Program-made: the position numbers and the translations under genes | Shown: in pieces, positions 20,942 to 30,571 of the stretch | How positions within the stretch are numbered: position 1 is the first letter of the stretch | Layout: each line of letters begins with the position of its first letter | The notes under the pieces: model-generated | Databases searched by the model: none | Told to the model about the DNA's origin: nothing | What the model saw: only the letters and a program-made list of their open reading frames with translations | Origin: Tetragenococcus solitarius NBRC 100494 | Lineage (GTDB): Bacteria; Bacillota; Bacilli; Lactobacillales; Enterococcaceae | Direction of reading: 5' to 3' | Length of the DNA stretch: 56,697 nt | NCBI RefSeq assembly: GCF_001544195.1 | Contig: NZ_BCPY01000011.1 | Coordinates: forward strand, 1 to 56,697

Positions 20942-22294
20942 TTATTCTGCTTCTGCTGCTTCTTGCTCCTGTCTTACAAGACGCGCATCATAAGCTTTTA
21001 CAAACGGATAGTAAATAATAAAAGCGACAACAACACATATAACAGCTACGACTGGCGCTTTCCAGTCTCCACCGCTACCGACAAAAGCCCCAATACCAAC
21101 AGGAGATGGCCAAGGCATCTGCGCAATGATTGGACGAATTAATTCTAATTTTATTGCAAAATATGCAATAGAAGCTGAAGCCATCGGTGCTAAGAAAAAT
21201 GGTAAAGCTAGAAACGGATTATACATTAAGGGGACCCCAAAAATTAATGGCTCATTAATATTAAACAAGGATGGAATAATAGCCGCTTTTCCGAGGGCTT
21301 TCAATTGCTCTGATTTAGCCATATAGACAAAGTAAAAGCACAGACCTAAAGTTGCACCAGAACCCCCAACTGTTACATAAGCATTATTAAACTCACCTGC
21401 TAACGGTATATTCCCACCAGCTACATTTGTTGCTAAATTGCTCAATGTGATTGGTGTAATAAACGAGAAAATAATCGTAGCGCCATGAATTCCCACCAGC
21501 CATAATGCATGAACTAAGAAATAAATCACCATTAATCCCAACCAGCTATTCGTCAAATTGGTGACAAAGCTAAATGGAATCTGAATTACTTGGAAAATGT
21601 CTGTATCAAATAAAACTAACAAACCGTTAATAATGATTACAGTAAAGGCTACAACAAAAGCAGGAATCAAAGCAGTAAAGGCATTAGCTACGCCGGTTGG
21701 CACTTCTTCTGGCATTTTGATTGTCCAGTGTTTAGCTACACATAGCCGATACAGTTGAACAGCTACGATTGCCATAATAATGCCGGTAAAAATTCCTACA
21801 GTGCCTAGACGTTCAATCCCGTCGGCGCCTATTTGCCAACCATTAATAGTATCAGCCTCGGGATCTGTTACACGAGTGACTACTCCATTTTCAATCATCA
21901 ATTGTGGAAGCGTCATAAAAAAAGCAAAAACAGATAATAAAGCACCATTAATAGGAGATAAATCTAAATCTTCTTCATTTGCCAGAATAGAAGTATATTC
22001 ATATCCTAAGACAATACAAAAGTATAATGCTAAAGCACCCATAGTAGTGCTATTGGCCAACATATACAAATCACTAATTTTAAAAAAAGTACTCTCAAAA
22101 AATCCTTCTAAAAAAGGAAATGCTTCAGGAAGTACATTCAATACTAAAAACATTGAACCGACAATAGTAAAAGGAATTGAAGCCATCCCAGCAGCCATAA
22201 TTGCACGTACGATTTTAAATTGCGCTAATTTACCTAGAGGTCCCATCAATCTTTTTTCTAAAAAGTTAAATATTTTACTATTATTTTGTTCCAA
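20942..22294 (-). CDS. PTS lactose/cellobiose-family EIIC permease
   Basis: Membrane channel of a lactose/cellobiose-type PTS that carries the sugar across the membrane during phosphorylation. It has 450 aa with about ten hydrophobic segments. Family motifs WLVGIHGATI (about 265) and FNINEPLIFGVPLMYNP (about 345) mark the substrate site. It is the last gene of the operon, 16 nt after the unknown membrane protein gene. The sugar (cellobiose, another beta-glucoside or lactose) cannot be told from sequence alone. The C-terminal tail is acidic. Confidence 0.95.
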   Translation of the reverse strand: MEQNNSKIFNFLEKRLMGPLGKLAQFKIVRAIMAAGMASIPFTIVGSMFLVLNVLPEAFPFLEGFFESTFFKISDLYMLANSTTMGALALYFCIVLGYEYTSILANEEDLDLSPINGALLSVFAFFMTLPQLMIENGVVTRVTDPEADTINGWQIGADGIERLGTVGIFTGIIMAIVAVQLYRLCVAKHWTIKMPEEVPTGVANAFTALIPAFVVAFTVIIINGLLVLFDTDIFQVIQIPFSFVTNLTNSWLGLMVIYFLVHALWLVGIHGATIIFSFITPITLSNLATNVAGGNIPLAGEFNNAYVTVGGSGATLGLCFYFVYMAKSEQLKALGKAAIIPSLFNINEPLIFGVPLMYNPFLALPFFLAPMASASIAYFAIKLELIRPIIAQMPWPSPVGIGAFVGSGGDWKAPVVAVICVVVAFIIYYPFVKAYDARLVRQEQEAAEAE

Positions 22295-22310
22295 ATTTTA
22301 TCACTCACTT

Positions 22311-22826
22311 TCAGCTTATTGATCTTTTATATTCTTTGATATATTGATAATGTTTATCCTTCTTTTGTGAGATCGCACGAATACGACGCAGACAAACCCA
22401 TGATAATCCACTGCCTACTAAGACTATGCCCATAATAAACAACCTTACCTGGAAATAATCATTTAAAAATGGAAACATCCAAGTAAAACCCCAACCCGTT
22501 ATTGAGACAAGGAAAAGATAGGTATTTACAATTAATTGAAACAAATGGTAAAGTCGATTATAATGCAGCTTAAGTTCAACTTGATTACTTCTGTCACCAT
22601 ATAATTTTACATGTTCACTTACAGCAAACCCGCCAACAACCAATAAAAAAGATGAAATAATAAGTGCAAGATAGCCTTGACTCAAAAATGATGCTAATGC
22701 CCAATATAAATTAGTAAAGAAGAAAAATGCCAATAGATAACGCAGTAATAAAAAACGATTATAACGAAAGTTCGTTTCTGCTGTTTCTTTTCTTAGTTGT
22801 TCTTGTTTGGCTTTATTGTAATTCAT
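22311..22826 (-). CDS. Unknown membrane protein in the PTS operon
   Basis: 171-aa protein I do not recognise. It has four hydrophobic segments in two pairs: about 28-45 and 52-70, then about 95-113 and 128-146. A charged N-terminus (KAKQEQLRKETAE) and a highly basic C-terminal tail (KKDKHYQYIKEYKRS) flank them. It sits between the IIA and IIC genes with short gaps (13 and 16 nt) and a GGGAGG ribosome binding site, so it is very likely cotranscribed. A role in assembly or modulation of the permease is a guess from position only. Confidence 0.75.
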   Translation of the reverse strand: MNYNKAKQEQLRKETAETNFRYNRFLLLRYLLAFFFFTNLYWALASFLSQGYLALIISSFLLVVGGFAVSEHVKLYGDRSNQVELKLHYNRLYHLFQLIVNTYLFLVSITGWGFTWMFPFLNDYFQVRLFIMGIVLVGSGLSWVCLRRIRAISQKKDKHYQYIKEYKRSIS

Positions 22827-22839
22827 AAGAACCTCCCTT

Positions 22840-23154
22840 CTATCCTTGTCTTTTATATAGTTCCAACATCTCTAAAGCAACTTCTCGCAGCGTCATCGTT
22901 GTCATAAGATGGTCTTGAGCATGGACCATAATTACTTCCATTACCACTGTTTCGCCATTAGCGTAATCTTGTAATAAATCTGTTTGTGCTTTATGGGCTT
23001 CTTTCAATGATTCATTCGCTTCATCTAACTTTGCTTTCCCTTCGTCAAATTTCCCAGAACGCATCAACGGGAACGATTCATGAATGAGTGTACGCGCATT
23101 TCCACTAGATAAAATAATTTCAAACGCTATTTCTTGTAATTTTTCCGACTCCAT
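22840..23154 (-). CDS. PTS lactose/cellobiose-family EIIA
   Basis: Phosphocarrier taking phosphate from HPr and passing it to EIIB. The start at 23154 gives 104 aa and places the active histidine of VHAQDHLMT at position 78, matching the classical numbering of this family. An ATG two codons upstream (23160) is only 3 nt from the GAGAGG site and is less likely. The protein is all-helical, as expected of trimeric IIA-Lac. It lies 19 nt downstream of the regulator gene. Confidence 0.95.
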   Translation of the reverse strand: MESEKLQEIAFEIILSSGNARTLIHESFPLMRSGKFDEGKAKLDEANESLKEAHKAQTDLLQDYANGETVVMEVIMVHAQDHLMTTMTLREVALEMLELYKRQG

Positions 23155-23173
23155 ATGCATAATCCTCTCTTCT

Positions 23174-25183
23174 TTAAACTTGATAACAAAATACTTCCAT
23201 AAATTCTTGATATGTTGTACAAGCACTTAATGCTTGACGAATTTGATCATTTTCAATAATCGGGATAAATAACTTATTCACTTCTTCCATCGGAAACTTA
23301 AAAAATCGATCTGGAGAAGAAAGAAAAACTAGTTGAACTTCAGGATGTTCTTGATCCCAAAATATCCCTTTCGGAGCAACTGCTACAGCTACATGTGCTG
23401 ATTCAGTTACTGCTTCAATTGGATGGGGGACTGCTAAATATTTTGAAAAAGCGACCGAATTATAATGTTCCCGCAATTGTAGTTGTCTTTGCATTTTTTC
23501 TTTAATATCTTTCGATTCAACCGCATTGATCTTAGTAATTAATGCTTCAATAACAACTTCTTTTTGCATTGGTTGGTCAAAATACAGAAATAGCTCCGGT
23601 TTGAAACACTGTTCAATTAATTGCTGGTTCAGTTGATGTTGAGGACGAGTAAGAATGGGGGCTGACCGACTCAGCAAGATTTCTTTCCCTTTTATTTTTG
23701 CTAGCTCATGATTAATTGCTTGAATATCATCCTGATCTAAAAAAACACTAACATGGACAACAGGGATAAGGGGCACACTTTGTGGTAAGGTAATCGACGA
23801 TACAATCAAATCCGTATTTTTTAACATATCTTCAGAAATTTCATAATAACCAATCACATGATCAATCACTACTTTTGATCCTAATTCATGCTCCAGTCGC
23901 ATTTTTAACAATTGAGAACTCCCTAGACCTGTCGCGCAGATGACAATAATATGAGCTTTTTGCGCATTAAAATAACGCTCCATGGCTGCTGTCAGATGAA
24001 TCGTTAGATAAGCCCACTCACTTTCAGCGACTTCATATTGCTGAAAAATAGGCATGCTTCCTAAGTGTTTAATTGTTAACGCAAAAATATCTGGATAGTT
24101 TTGCTTGATTTCTGTCAATAATGGGTTTTCAATACTCGTATGATTTTGCAGCCGAGTGAGTAATGGGGTAAAATGCATCAGCAATCCATTAATTAACACT
24201 GTATCTTTTTGAAACGAAAATCCTGTTTCTTTGTCTAATTCTTCAAGCGCATGGAGCAATTCTGTTCGGATCTTGGTTTCATCAGAATCTGCTGCATTTA
24301 ATGCAAAATGTGAAACACTTTTATTGCGTAAATGTAGCGAAATATAAGAAGCTTCTTCTTCGGGAAATTTAACTTGCATATTTTTTTCAATCCGGCGAAT
24401 CATTCGTTTAGCCGTTTGATATTCAATGGAATCTTTGGCAACATCGAAAGCATTCGTCATTTCAATATTAAATCCCGATTGCAGCCGCTTAATCGCTAAA
24501 CCGATATGAAGAACAATGTTATAAATAATAAAATCAGAGAGCTTTAACTTCGATTCACGACACTCATCTAATACGATGATAACGATCTCTTCAATTTGAA
24601 TTCCCATTAGTAGATCTGTATACATCGAAAATGTATATAAATTATCGTGCAGACGGTCCATAAAAAAATAGTTCATAATAAAATGTCTTTTATTTTGTTC
24701 ACTACCTGCAACAAAAATACCCGATTTTGTTCTACTATTTAACTCAAGATCATACGGAGCAATCATTTTTTTGATCTCGACGATATCATTAGAAATCGTT
24801 GAACGAGAAACGAATAGCTCTTCTGCTAAATCATCAACGAATACCCGACTACGCTCAAAAAACAAGCGATTTAAAATAAAGTATTGCCGGTCCTCAGATT
24901 CTTGAACCATCGTTACATCTGGTCTAACAGAAGCTTCTTTAACTTCTTTTTGATAAAAAGTGTGAAACTTGTCATCCTCTGTAATCCATAAACGATATCC
25001 TTGTCCTTGTTTGGCTTCAATCACTGCACCATGATTTTTAATGAGATCATCTGCTTGATGTAAGTATTTTCGTGTTGTTCGATCAGAAATATATAAAACA
25101 ACAGCTAATTCTTGACTCGTCATATATGTGTGCTGATTTTCATATAAAGTTTTAATGATCAATCGTTCCTTAGCATTCAACAT
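23174..25183 (-). CDS. PRD-containing transcriptional activator with EIIB and EIIA domains (LicR/CelR type)
   Basis: 669-aa multidomain PTS regulator. In order: an HTH_11-like domain (about 1-65), a second Mga-like HTH (about 100-150), two PRD domains (about 180-400), an EIIB-like domain with VICATGLGSSQLLK near 420, and an EIIA-like domain with AVPHPIEAV near 600. Conserved PRD histidines are seen in NIVLHIGL, YISLHLRN, LLMHFTPL and YLTIHLTA. Phosphorylation at these sites reports sugar transport and HPr state. It is encoded inside the operon it presumably activates, between IIB and IIA. Confidence 0.93.
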   Translation of the reverse strand: MLNAKERLIIKTLYENQHTYMTSQELAVVLYISDRTTRKYLHQADDLIKNHGAVIEAKQGQGYRLWITEDDKFHTFYQKEVKEASVRPDVTMVQESEDRQYFILNRLFFERSRVFVDDLAEELFVSRSTISNDIVEIKKMIAPYDLELNSRTKSGIFVAGSEQNKRHFIMNYFFMDRLHDNLYTFSMYTDLLMGIQIEEIVIIVLDECRESKLKLSDFIIYNIVLHIGLAIKRLQSGFNIEMTNAFDVAKDSIEYQTAKRMIRRIEKNMQVKFPEEEASYISLHLRNKSVSHFALNAADSDETKIRTELLHALEELDKETGFSFQKDTVLINGLLMHFTPLLTRLQNHTSIENPLLTEIKQNYPDIFALTIKHLGSMPIFQQYEVAESEWAYLTIHLTAAMERYFNAQKAHIIVICATGLGSSQLLKMRLEHELGSKVVIDHVIGYYEISEDMLKNTDLIVSSITLPQSVPLIPVVHVSVFLDQDDIQAINHELAKIKGKEILLSRSAPILTRPQHQLNQQLIEQCFKPELFLYFDQPMQKEVVIEALITKINAVESKDIKEKMQRQLQLREHYNSVAFSKYLAVPHPIEAVTESAHVAVAVAPKGIFWDQEHPEVQLVFLSSPDRFFKFPMEEVNKLFIPIIENDQIRQALSACTTYQEFMEVFCYQV

Positions 25184-25198
25184 CTTTATTCCTACTTT

Positions 25199-25513
25199 TT
25201 AAATATTTTCTTCAACGACACCCGCTAATTTTTTTATGCCCATTGGGATAGGAACATAAGCTTGTGGAGGAATATTGACAATCGGTTTGTTCACTTTATC
25301 TGCAGCTTTCTTCAAATTATCAAAGTACATTTTAGTTTGAGGACTGACTAAGTAAAGATCGTATTGGTCCTTTTCGATTGTTGCCGCCCCTTGCGTAGCC
25401 GAAGTCGCATCTAACTCAATCTCTTTACCTTGTTCCGTAAATAATTCGGTCGTTCTTTTTGCAATAACTGAAGAGGACATACCTCCTGCACAGATGATTA
25501 ACGCTTTTTTCAT
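25199..25513 (-). CDS. PTS lactose/cellobiose-family EIIB
   Basis: Cytoplasmic phosphotransfer protein that is phosphorylated on cysteine and phosphorylates the sugar bound by EIIC. It has 104 aa. The active site is C8 in IICAGGMSSS, the phosphocysteine loop. It is the first gene of the operon, 15 nt ahead of the regulator, behind a promoter with a cre site. Confidence 0.95.
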   Translation of the reverse strand: MKKALIICAGGMSSSVIAKRTTELFTEQGKEIELDATSATQGAATIEKDQYDLYLVSPQTKMYFDNLKKAADKVNKPIVNIPPQAYVPIPMGIKKLAGVVEENI

Positions 25514-25677
25514 TTATTCTCACCTTTTTCCTTTTTTAATATGTAAATAAGAACCATTTTTAGCTATCTTTTTTATAAATAGCTTTCTCAATATACCCTT
25601 TTTTTTTAACGAATGTTTAAATAAATTTTTTTCTATCTATTATCACCACCTAAAATGACTTTCTATCTCTAATTCTC

Positions 25678-25706
25678 ATTATAATTAAATCGCTTACAAT
25701 TTTGAA
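25678..25706 (-). promoter_or_regulatory. Promoter of the PTS operon
   Basis: Minus-strand -35 TTCAAA (25701-25706), 17-bp spacer, -10 TATAAT (25678-25683). The leader would be about 160 nt. The weak -35 fits a promoter that depends on an activator. Confidence 0.8.
25685..25698 (-). promoter_or_regulatory. cre site (CcpA binding)
   Basis: TGTAAGCGATTTAA on the minus strand matches the Firmicute cre consensus TGWAANCGNTNWCA except at one defined position. It lies wholly in the spacer between -35 and -10, so CcpA bound here would block the promoter: carbon catabolite repression. Confidence 0.75.
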
Positions 25707-25716
25707 TGGAGATTAT

Positions 25717-25734
25717 TTCCGTAACGTTCCGGAA
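25717..25734. promoter_or_regulatory. Candidate activator site upstream of the PTS promoter
   Basis: Inverted repeat TTCCG-N8-CGGAA that includes the palindrome TTCCGGAA (25727-25734) and AACGTT. It ends about 10 bp upstream of the -35, a normal activator position. The PRD regulator encoded in the operon is the likely ligand, by inference. Confidence 0.5.
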
Positions 25735-25782
25735 GTCATTTAAATATTCACTTTATCCCTCTAAAATTAAAAAGAAGAAGAC

Positions 25783-25819
25783 AAAAAACCCCAAGGTGTT
25801 TTGACACCTTGGGATTTTT
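25783..25819 (-). terminator. Terminator of tuf
   Basis: Stem CCCAAGGTGT/ACACCTTGGG (25790-25799 with 25804-25813), 4-nt loop, flanked by A and T runs. It follows the tuf stop codon on the minus strand. Confidence 0.93.
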
Positions 25820-25844
25820 CAAACCGAATTCTAATAGAATACGA

Positions 25845-27035
25845 TTATTTTTCGATTTTAGCAACAACGCCTGAACCAACAGTACGTCCGCCTTCACGAA
25901 TAGAGAAACGAGTTCCTTCTTCGATAGCGACTGGGTGGATTAATTCAACATCCATTGTTACATTATCACCTGGCATTACCATTTCAGTACCTTCTGGCAA
26001 TTCAATGACACCAGTGATATCAGTTGTACGGAAGTAGAATTGAGGACGATAGTTTGAGAAGAATGGAGTATGACGTCCGCCTTCTTCTTTAGTCAAAACA
26101 TAAACTTCAGCAGAGAATCTTGTATGTGGTGTGATTGAACCTGGTTTAGCTAATACTTGACCACGTTCGATATCATCACGAGAAACACCACGTAACAAAG
26201 TACCAATGTTATCGCCTGCTTCAGCGTAGTCCAACAATTTACGGAACATTTCTACACCAGTAACTGTTGTCTTTTTAACGTCTTCATGAATACCAATAAT
26301 GTCAACTTCATCGCCGACTTTGATAGTCCCGCGTTCAACACGTCCTGTAGCAACAGTACCACGGCCTGTAATTGAAAATACATCTTCAATTGGCATCATG
26401 AATGGTTTGTCATGGTCACGTTCAGGAGTTGGAATGTAGTCATCAACTGCATCCATTAAGTCCATAATTTTTTGTTCATATTCTTCGTCGCCTTCTAAAG
26501 CTTTCAAAGCTGAACCGGAAATAACTGGAGTATCATCTCCTGGGAAGTCGTATTCAGATAATAGATCACGTACTTCCATTTCAACTAACTCAAGTAATTC
26601 TTCGTCATCAACCATATCCATTTTGTTCAAGAACACAACGATGTAAGGTACACCTACATTACGTGACAACAAAATATGTTCACGAGTTTGTGGCATTGGG
26701 CCATCAGCTGCAGAAACTACCAAGATAGCTCCGTCCATTTGTGCAGCACCGGTGATCATGTTTTTAACATAGTCCGCGTGTCCTGGAGCGTCAATGTGAG
26801 CGTAGTGGCGTTTTTCAGTTTCATATTCAACGTGAGAAGTATTAATTGTAATACCACGTTCTTTTTCTTCTGGAGCTCTGTCAATTGTATCATAACTTGA
26901 AGCTTCTGAGTTGAAACCTCTTTTAGCCAAAACAGTTGTAATTGCAGCTGTTAATGTAGTTTTACCATGGTCAACGTGTCCGATAGTACCAATGTTAACA
27001 TGTGGTTTAGAACGGTCATATTTTTCTTTTGCCAT
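25845..27035 (-). CDS. tuf: Elongation factor Tu
   Basis: GTPase that delivers aminoacyl-tRNA to the ribosome. It has 396 aa. G motifs GHVDHGKT (19-26), DAPGHADYV (about 81-89) and NKMD (about 136) are intact. Domains II and III follow normally, with [18 protein letters not shown] in domain II. It is the last gene of the str operon, 149 nt after fusA, with a probable own promoter in that gap. Confidence 0.98.
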   Translation of the reverse strand: MAKEKYDRSKPHVNIGTIGHVDHGKTTLTAAITTVLAKRGFNSEASSYDTIDRAPEEKERGITINTSHVEYETEKRHYAHIDAPGHADYVKNMITGAAQMDGAILVVSAADGPMPQTREHILLSRNVGVPYIVVFLNKMDMVDDEELLELVEMEVRDLLSEYDFPGDDTPVISGSALKALEGDEEYEQKIMDLMDAVDDYIPTPERDHDKPFMMPIEDVFSITGRGTVATGRVERGTIKVGDEVDIIGIHEDVKKTTVTGVEMFRKLLDYAEAGDNIGTLLRGVSRDDIERGQVLAKPGSITPHTRFSAEVYVLTKEEGGRHTPFFSNYRPQFYFRTTDITGVIELPEGTEMVMPGDNVTMDVELIHPVAIEEGTRFSIREGGRTVGSGVVAKIEK

Positions 27036-27121
27036 TTTTATTTGTTCCTCCTAAATTACATTTTTTATATTAGACAGGCAGGAAAATCCTATAGGGCTTT
27101 CTGCCTATCTTGTTGTAACTA

Positions 27122-27127
27122 ATTGTA
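27122..27127 (-). promoter_or_regulatory. Possible tuf promoter (-10)
   Basis: Minus-strand -10 TACAAT (27122-27127) in the fusA-tuf gap; no good -35 hexamer is seen. It would give a leader of about 80 nt containing an AGGCAG/CTGCCT hairpin. Confidence 0.4.
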
Positions 27128-27130
27128 CAC

Positions 27131-27166
27131 GAAATGCATCAAAAAATACAGTGTTTGAAGCATTTC
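27131..27166 (-). repeat. Hairpin between fusA and tuf
   Basis: Near-perfect stem of 12 bp with one mismatch: GAAATGC-a-TCAAA (27131-27143) with TTTGA-a-GCATTTC (27154-27166), 10-nt loop. No T run follows on the minus strand, so it is more likely a 3'-end stabiliser or regulatory structure than a terminator. It abuts the possible tuf -10. Confidence 0.6.
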
Positions 27167-27184
27167 ATTCAAGTTTTATTAACT

Positions 27185-29269
27185 TTATTCAGCGTTACCG
27201 CCGTTTTTCTTAATAATCTCTGCTTGGATTGATTTTGGTACATCTTCATAATGGTCAAATGTCATCATGAAAGTACCGCGTCCTTGAGTTGCTGAACGTA
27301 ATGTTGTCGCATAACCGAACATTTCAGCTAATGGGACAAAGGCATTTACCGTTTGTGCATTCCCATGAGCGTCCATTCCTTCCACACGACCTCTACGTGC
27401 AGTAACATGACCCATGATATCTCCTAAATATTCTTCAGGGACAGTGATTGTCACTTTCATCATCGGTTCAAGAATAACTGGATCTGCTTTTTTCGCAGCT
27501 TCACGTAAAGACATTGAAGCCGCAATACGGAAAGCTGTTTCGTTGGAATCGACATCATGGTAAGAACCATCATAAAGTGTCGCTTTAATATCAACTAATG
27601 GATAGCCAGCCAACACGCCGTTTTCCATTGCATCTTCCAATCCTTTTTGTACAGCAGGAATATATTCACGTGGAACAACCCCGCCGACAATTTTGTTTTC
27701 AAACTCGAAACCTGCGCCTTCTTCATTTGGTGTATATTCAATCCATACGTGTCCGTATTGACCTTTACCACCAGACTGACGAATAAATTTCCCTTCAGCT
27801 TGCGTCGAAGAACGGAAGGTTTCACGGTAAGAAACTTGTGGAGCACCAATGTTGGCATCCACTTTAAATTCTTGTTTCATCCGATCAATAAGGACATCCA
27901 ACTGAAGTTCGCCCATCCCAGCAATGACTGTTTCGCCTGTTTCAGCATTTGATTCAACACGGAATGACGGATCTTCTTCAGCAAGTTTTTGTAAAGCAAC
28001 ACCCATTTTATCTTGATCGGCTTTTGATTTAGGCTCAACTGCAACTTCAATTACCGGATCAGGGAAATGAATAGTTTCCAAAATAACCGGATTTTTTTCA
28101 TCGCAAAGGGTATCCCCTGTTGTTGTGTTTTTCAAACCAACAGCAGCGGCAATGTCACCAGAGTAAACCTTTTGAATTTCAGAACGAGTATTTGCGTGCA
28201 TTTGCAAAATACGTCCAATCCGTTCACGTGAGTCTTTGGTAGCATTTAATACATAAGAACCTGAATCTAAAGTACCAGCATAAACCCGGAAGAAGGTCAA
28301 ACGACCTACATAAGGGTCTGTCATAACTTTAAATGCTAAAGATGAGAAAGGTTGATCATCATCTGCAGGGTGTTCAGTTTCTTCGCCCGTTTTTGGATCG
28401 ATCCCTTTAATTGGGGGAACATCAATTGGAGAAGGCAAGTAGTCAACTACTGCGTCCAACATCATTTGTACCCCTTTGTTTTTAAAAGCAGAACCACACA
28501 ATACTGGATAAAAGTCAACAGACAATGTTGCTCTACGGATACCAGCTTTTAATTCTTCTGACGTAATTTCTTCGCCTTCCAAATATTTCATCATAATATC
28601 TTCATCAACATCGGCTACGGCTTCGATTAATTTGTCGTGCCATTCTTGTGCTGCTTCTTTGTATTCATCTGGAATTTCTGTTTCATCAAAGGTTGTACCT
28701 AAGTCATCTTTATAAAATTCAGCTTTCATTTTTACCAAGTCAATGATGCCTTCAAAACTATCTTCAGCACCAATTGGTAATTGGATTGGCTGTGCATTAG
28801 CTTGCAAACGATCATGTAATGATTGAACTGAATACAAGTAATCTGCTCCAACTTTATCCATTTTGTTACAGAATACAATACGAGGCACTTGGTATTCTGT
28901 TGCTTGACGCCAAACTGTTTCAGTTTGTGGTTCAACGCCTGATTGTGAGTCCAATACTGTGACCGCACCATCTAACACACGCAATGAACGTTGTACTTCA
29001 ATCGTAAAGTCCACGTGCCCTGGGGTGTCGATGATGTTTACCCGATGGCCCTTCCAATGGGCCGTAGTAGCGGCGGAAGTGATCGTAATCCCACGGTCTT
29101 GTTCTTGGCTCATCCAGTCCATTTGAGAAGCACCTTCGTGCGTTTCCCCAAGTTTATGGATACGACCTGTATAATACAAGACACGCTCAGTCGTTGTCGT
29201 TTTACCAGCATCAACGTGCGCTACGATACCGATATTACGAGTTTTTTCTAACGAAAATTCTCTTCCCAT
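27185..29269 (-). CDS. fusA: Elongation factor G
   Basis: GTPase that drives ribosomal translocation. It has 694 aa with [19 protein letters not shown] (P-loop), DTPGHVDF and NKMDK motifs in domain I. Domain IV, around residues 480-600, contains [13 protein letters not shown]. Length and motifs are those of true EF-G rather than a TetM-like protection factor. It lies between rpsG and tuf. Confidence 0.98.
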   Translation of the reverse strand: MGREFSLEKTRNIGIVAHVDAGKTTTTERVLYYTGRIHKLGETHEGASQMDWMSQEQDRGITITSAATTAHWKGHRVNIIDTPGHVDFTIEVQRSLRVLDGAVTVLDSQSGVEPQTETVWRQATEYQVPRIVFCNKMDKVGADYLYSVQSLHDRLQANAQPIQLPIGAEDSFEGIIDLVKMKAEFYKDDLGTTFDETEIPDEYKEAAQEWHDKLIEAVADVDEDIMMKYLEGEEITSEELKAGIRRATLSVDFYPVLCGSAFKNKGVQMMLDAVVDYLPSPIDVPPIKGIDPKTGEETEHPADDDQPFSSLAFKVMTDPYVGRLTFFRVYAGTLDSGSYVLNATKDSRERIGRILQMHANTRSEIQKVYSGDIAAAVGLKNTTTGDTLCDEKNPVILETIHFPDPVIEVAVEPKSKADQDKMGVALQKLAEEDPSFRVESNAETGETVIAGMGELQLDVLIDRMKQEFKVDANIGAPQVSYRETFRSSTQAEGKFIRQSGGKGQYGHVWIEYTPNEEGAGFEFENKIVGGVVPREYIPAVQKGLEDAMENGVLAGYPLVDIKATLYDGSYHDVDSNETAFRIAASMSLREAAKKADPVILEPMMKVTITVPEEYLGDIMGHVTARRGRVEGMDAHGNAQTVNAFVPLAEMFGYATTLRSATQGRGTFMMTFDHYEDVPKSIQAEIIKKNGGNAE

Positions 29270-29344
29270 TTCTAGGTTGTTCTCCTCTCAACTTTTAAAT
29301 TTGCCATGGTTATATCTTTTACCAATAATAAAGAAGCGAGGGTC

Positions 29345-29815
29345 TTACCAGCGATAGTGAGCAAAAGCCCGATTTGATTCTGCCATTTTATGTGTATCCT
29401 CACGTTTTTTGACAGAGCCGCCAGTATTGTTAGCTGCATCCATAATTTCTTTAGCTAACCGTTCTTCCATATTATGTTCTCCACGCAAGCGCGCATAATT
29501 TACCATCCAGCGAAGACCTAAAGTCGTACGACGTTCAGGGCGTACTTCAACCGGAACTTGGTAGTTAGAACCTCCTACACGACGTGCTTTTACTTCTAAA
29601 ACAGGCATAACATTCTTCATTGCTTGTTCAAAAACTTCCAATGGATCGTTGCCTGTAGATTCTTTAATATTATCAAAAGCATTATAAATAATGTTTGATG
29701 CAACCCCACGTTTGCCATCAACCATCACTCGATTGATCAAACGTGTAACCAATTTTGAATTATAGATAGGATCTGGTAAAACCTCACGTTTTGCTGCAGC
29801 ACCTTTACGAGACAT
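29345..29815 (-). CDS. rpsG: 30S ribosomal protein S7
   Basis: Assembly initiator of the small-subunit head, in contact with E-site tRNA. It has 156 aa with [16 protein letters not shown] at the start and the typical C-terminal [15 protein letters not shown]. It lies 50 nt after rpsL and 75 nt before fusA. Confidence 0.98.
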   Translation of the reverse strand: MSRKGAAAKREVLPDPIYNSKLVTRLINRVMVDGKRGVASNIIYNAFDNIKESTGNDPLEVFEQAMKNVMPVLEVKARRVGGSNYQVPVEVRPERRTTLGLRWMVNYARLRGEHNMEERLAKEIMDAANNTGGSVKKREDTHKMAESNRAFAHYRW

Positions 29816-29865
29816 ACGTAATTCCTCCTTTCAAACAATTATTCGTTTTTTAATTGTAGTTTAAA

Positions 29866-30279
29866 TTAAGATTTTGGTTTCTTCGTTCCATATTTTGAAC
29901 GAGATTGTTTACGATCGTTTACGCCAGCAGTATCCAGTGCACCACGCACAATATGATACCGTACCCCTGGCAAGTCTTTTACACGACCCCCACGAATCAA
30001 TACAACACTGTGTTCTTGTAAGTTATGACCAATACCTGGGATATAGGCGGTTACTTCAATTAAATTTGATAAACGTACACGAGCATATTTACGCAAAGCA
30101 GAGTTAGGTTTTTTCGGTGTCATTGTTCCAACACGTACTGCTACCCCACGTTTTTGCGGAGAATATACAGTTGTTTGTTTCTTTTTGAAGCTGTTATATC
30201 CTTTATTTAATGCTGGTGAATCAGATTGTTCACTTCTAGTTTTACGAGGTTTACGTACTAATTGATTAATTGTAGGCAT
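29866..30279 (-). CDS. rpsL: 30S ribosomal protein S12
   Basis: Decoding-centre protein. The start at 30279 gives the standard 137-aa form [20 protein letters not shown] after a GGAGGAG site. K56 in [11 protein letters not shown] and the lysine in [11 protein letters not shown], both positions where substitutions give streptomycin resistance, are wild type here. It is the first gene of the str operon. Confidence 0.98.
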   Translation of the reverse strand: MPTINQLVRKPRKTRSEQSDSPALNKGYNSFKKKQTTVYSPQKRGVAVRVGTMTPKKPNSALRKYARVRLSNLIEVTAYIPGIGHNLQEHSVVLIRGGRVKDLPGVRYHIVRGALDTAGVNDRKQSRSKYGTKKPKS

Positions 30280-30438
30280 TTTGTCTCCTCCTCCCTTAAT
30301 TTGCTTTATAGTTCCACACATCCAGGTGGTTCTTTTTTTGCGATAAAAAAGAATGCAATCAACTGCACACTTTATCAGATGTACTTATTACAGTCAGCAT
30401 GTCCCATCAAAAAGACCTGTTTATAAAGCACCTTTGAA

Positions 30439-30467
30439 AGAATACCATGCATTTTATAGGTTGTCAA
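30439..30467 (-). promoter_or_regulatory. SigA promoter of the str operon
   Basis: Minus-strand consensus -35 TTGACA (30462-30467), 17-bp spacer, -10 TATTCT (30439-30444) with a TG extension. It gives a leader of about 150 nt ahead of rpsL with T-rich stretches and short hairpins, possibly regulatory. Confidence 0.9.
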
Positions 30468-30530
30468 CAATTTCTGCCGGCTTTTTCCAACTATTTTTAT
30501 ATAACGCTATCATTTTTGATTTTCAAAGGA

Positions 30531-30536
30531 TATAAT
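30531..30536 (+). promoter_or_regulatory. rpiA promoter (-10)
   Basis: Perfect -10 TATAAT on the plus strand, about 35 nt before the rpiA start. The -35 position holds only TATCAT, so the match is partial. Confidence 0.55.
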
Positions 30537-30571
30537 AGTAAGCAAAGGAATATTTACGAGGAGTGAAAATA

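Larger units (their letters stand above)
25514..25844. other. PTS promoter region and tuf terminator gap
   Basis: No coding sequence is seen. The region holds the PTS operon promoter with cre and upstream inverted repeat, a leader hairpin (AGCTAT at 25562-25567 with ATAGCT at 25579-25584), and the tuf terminator at 25783-25819. Confidence 0.75.
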
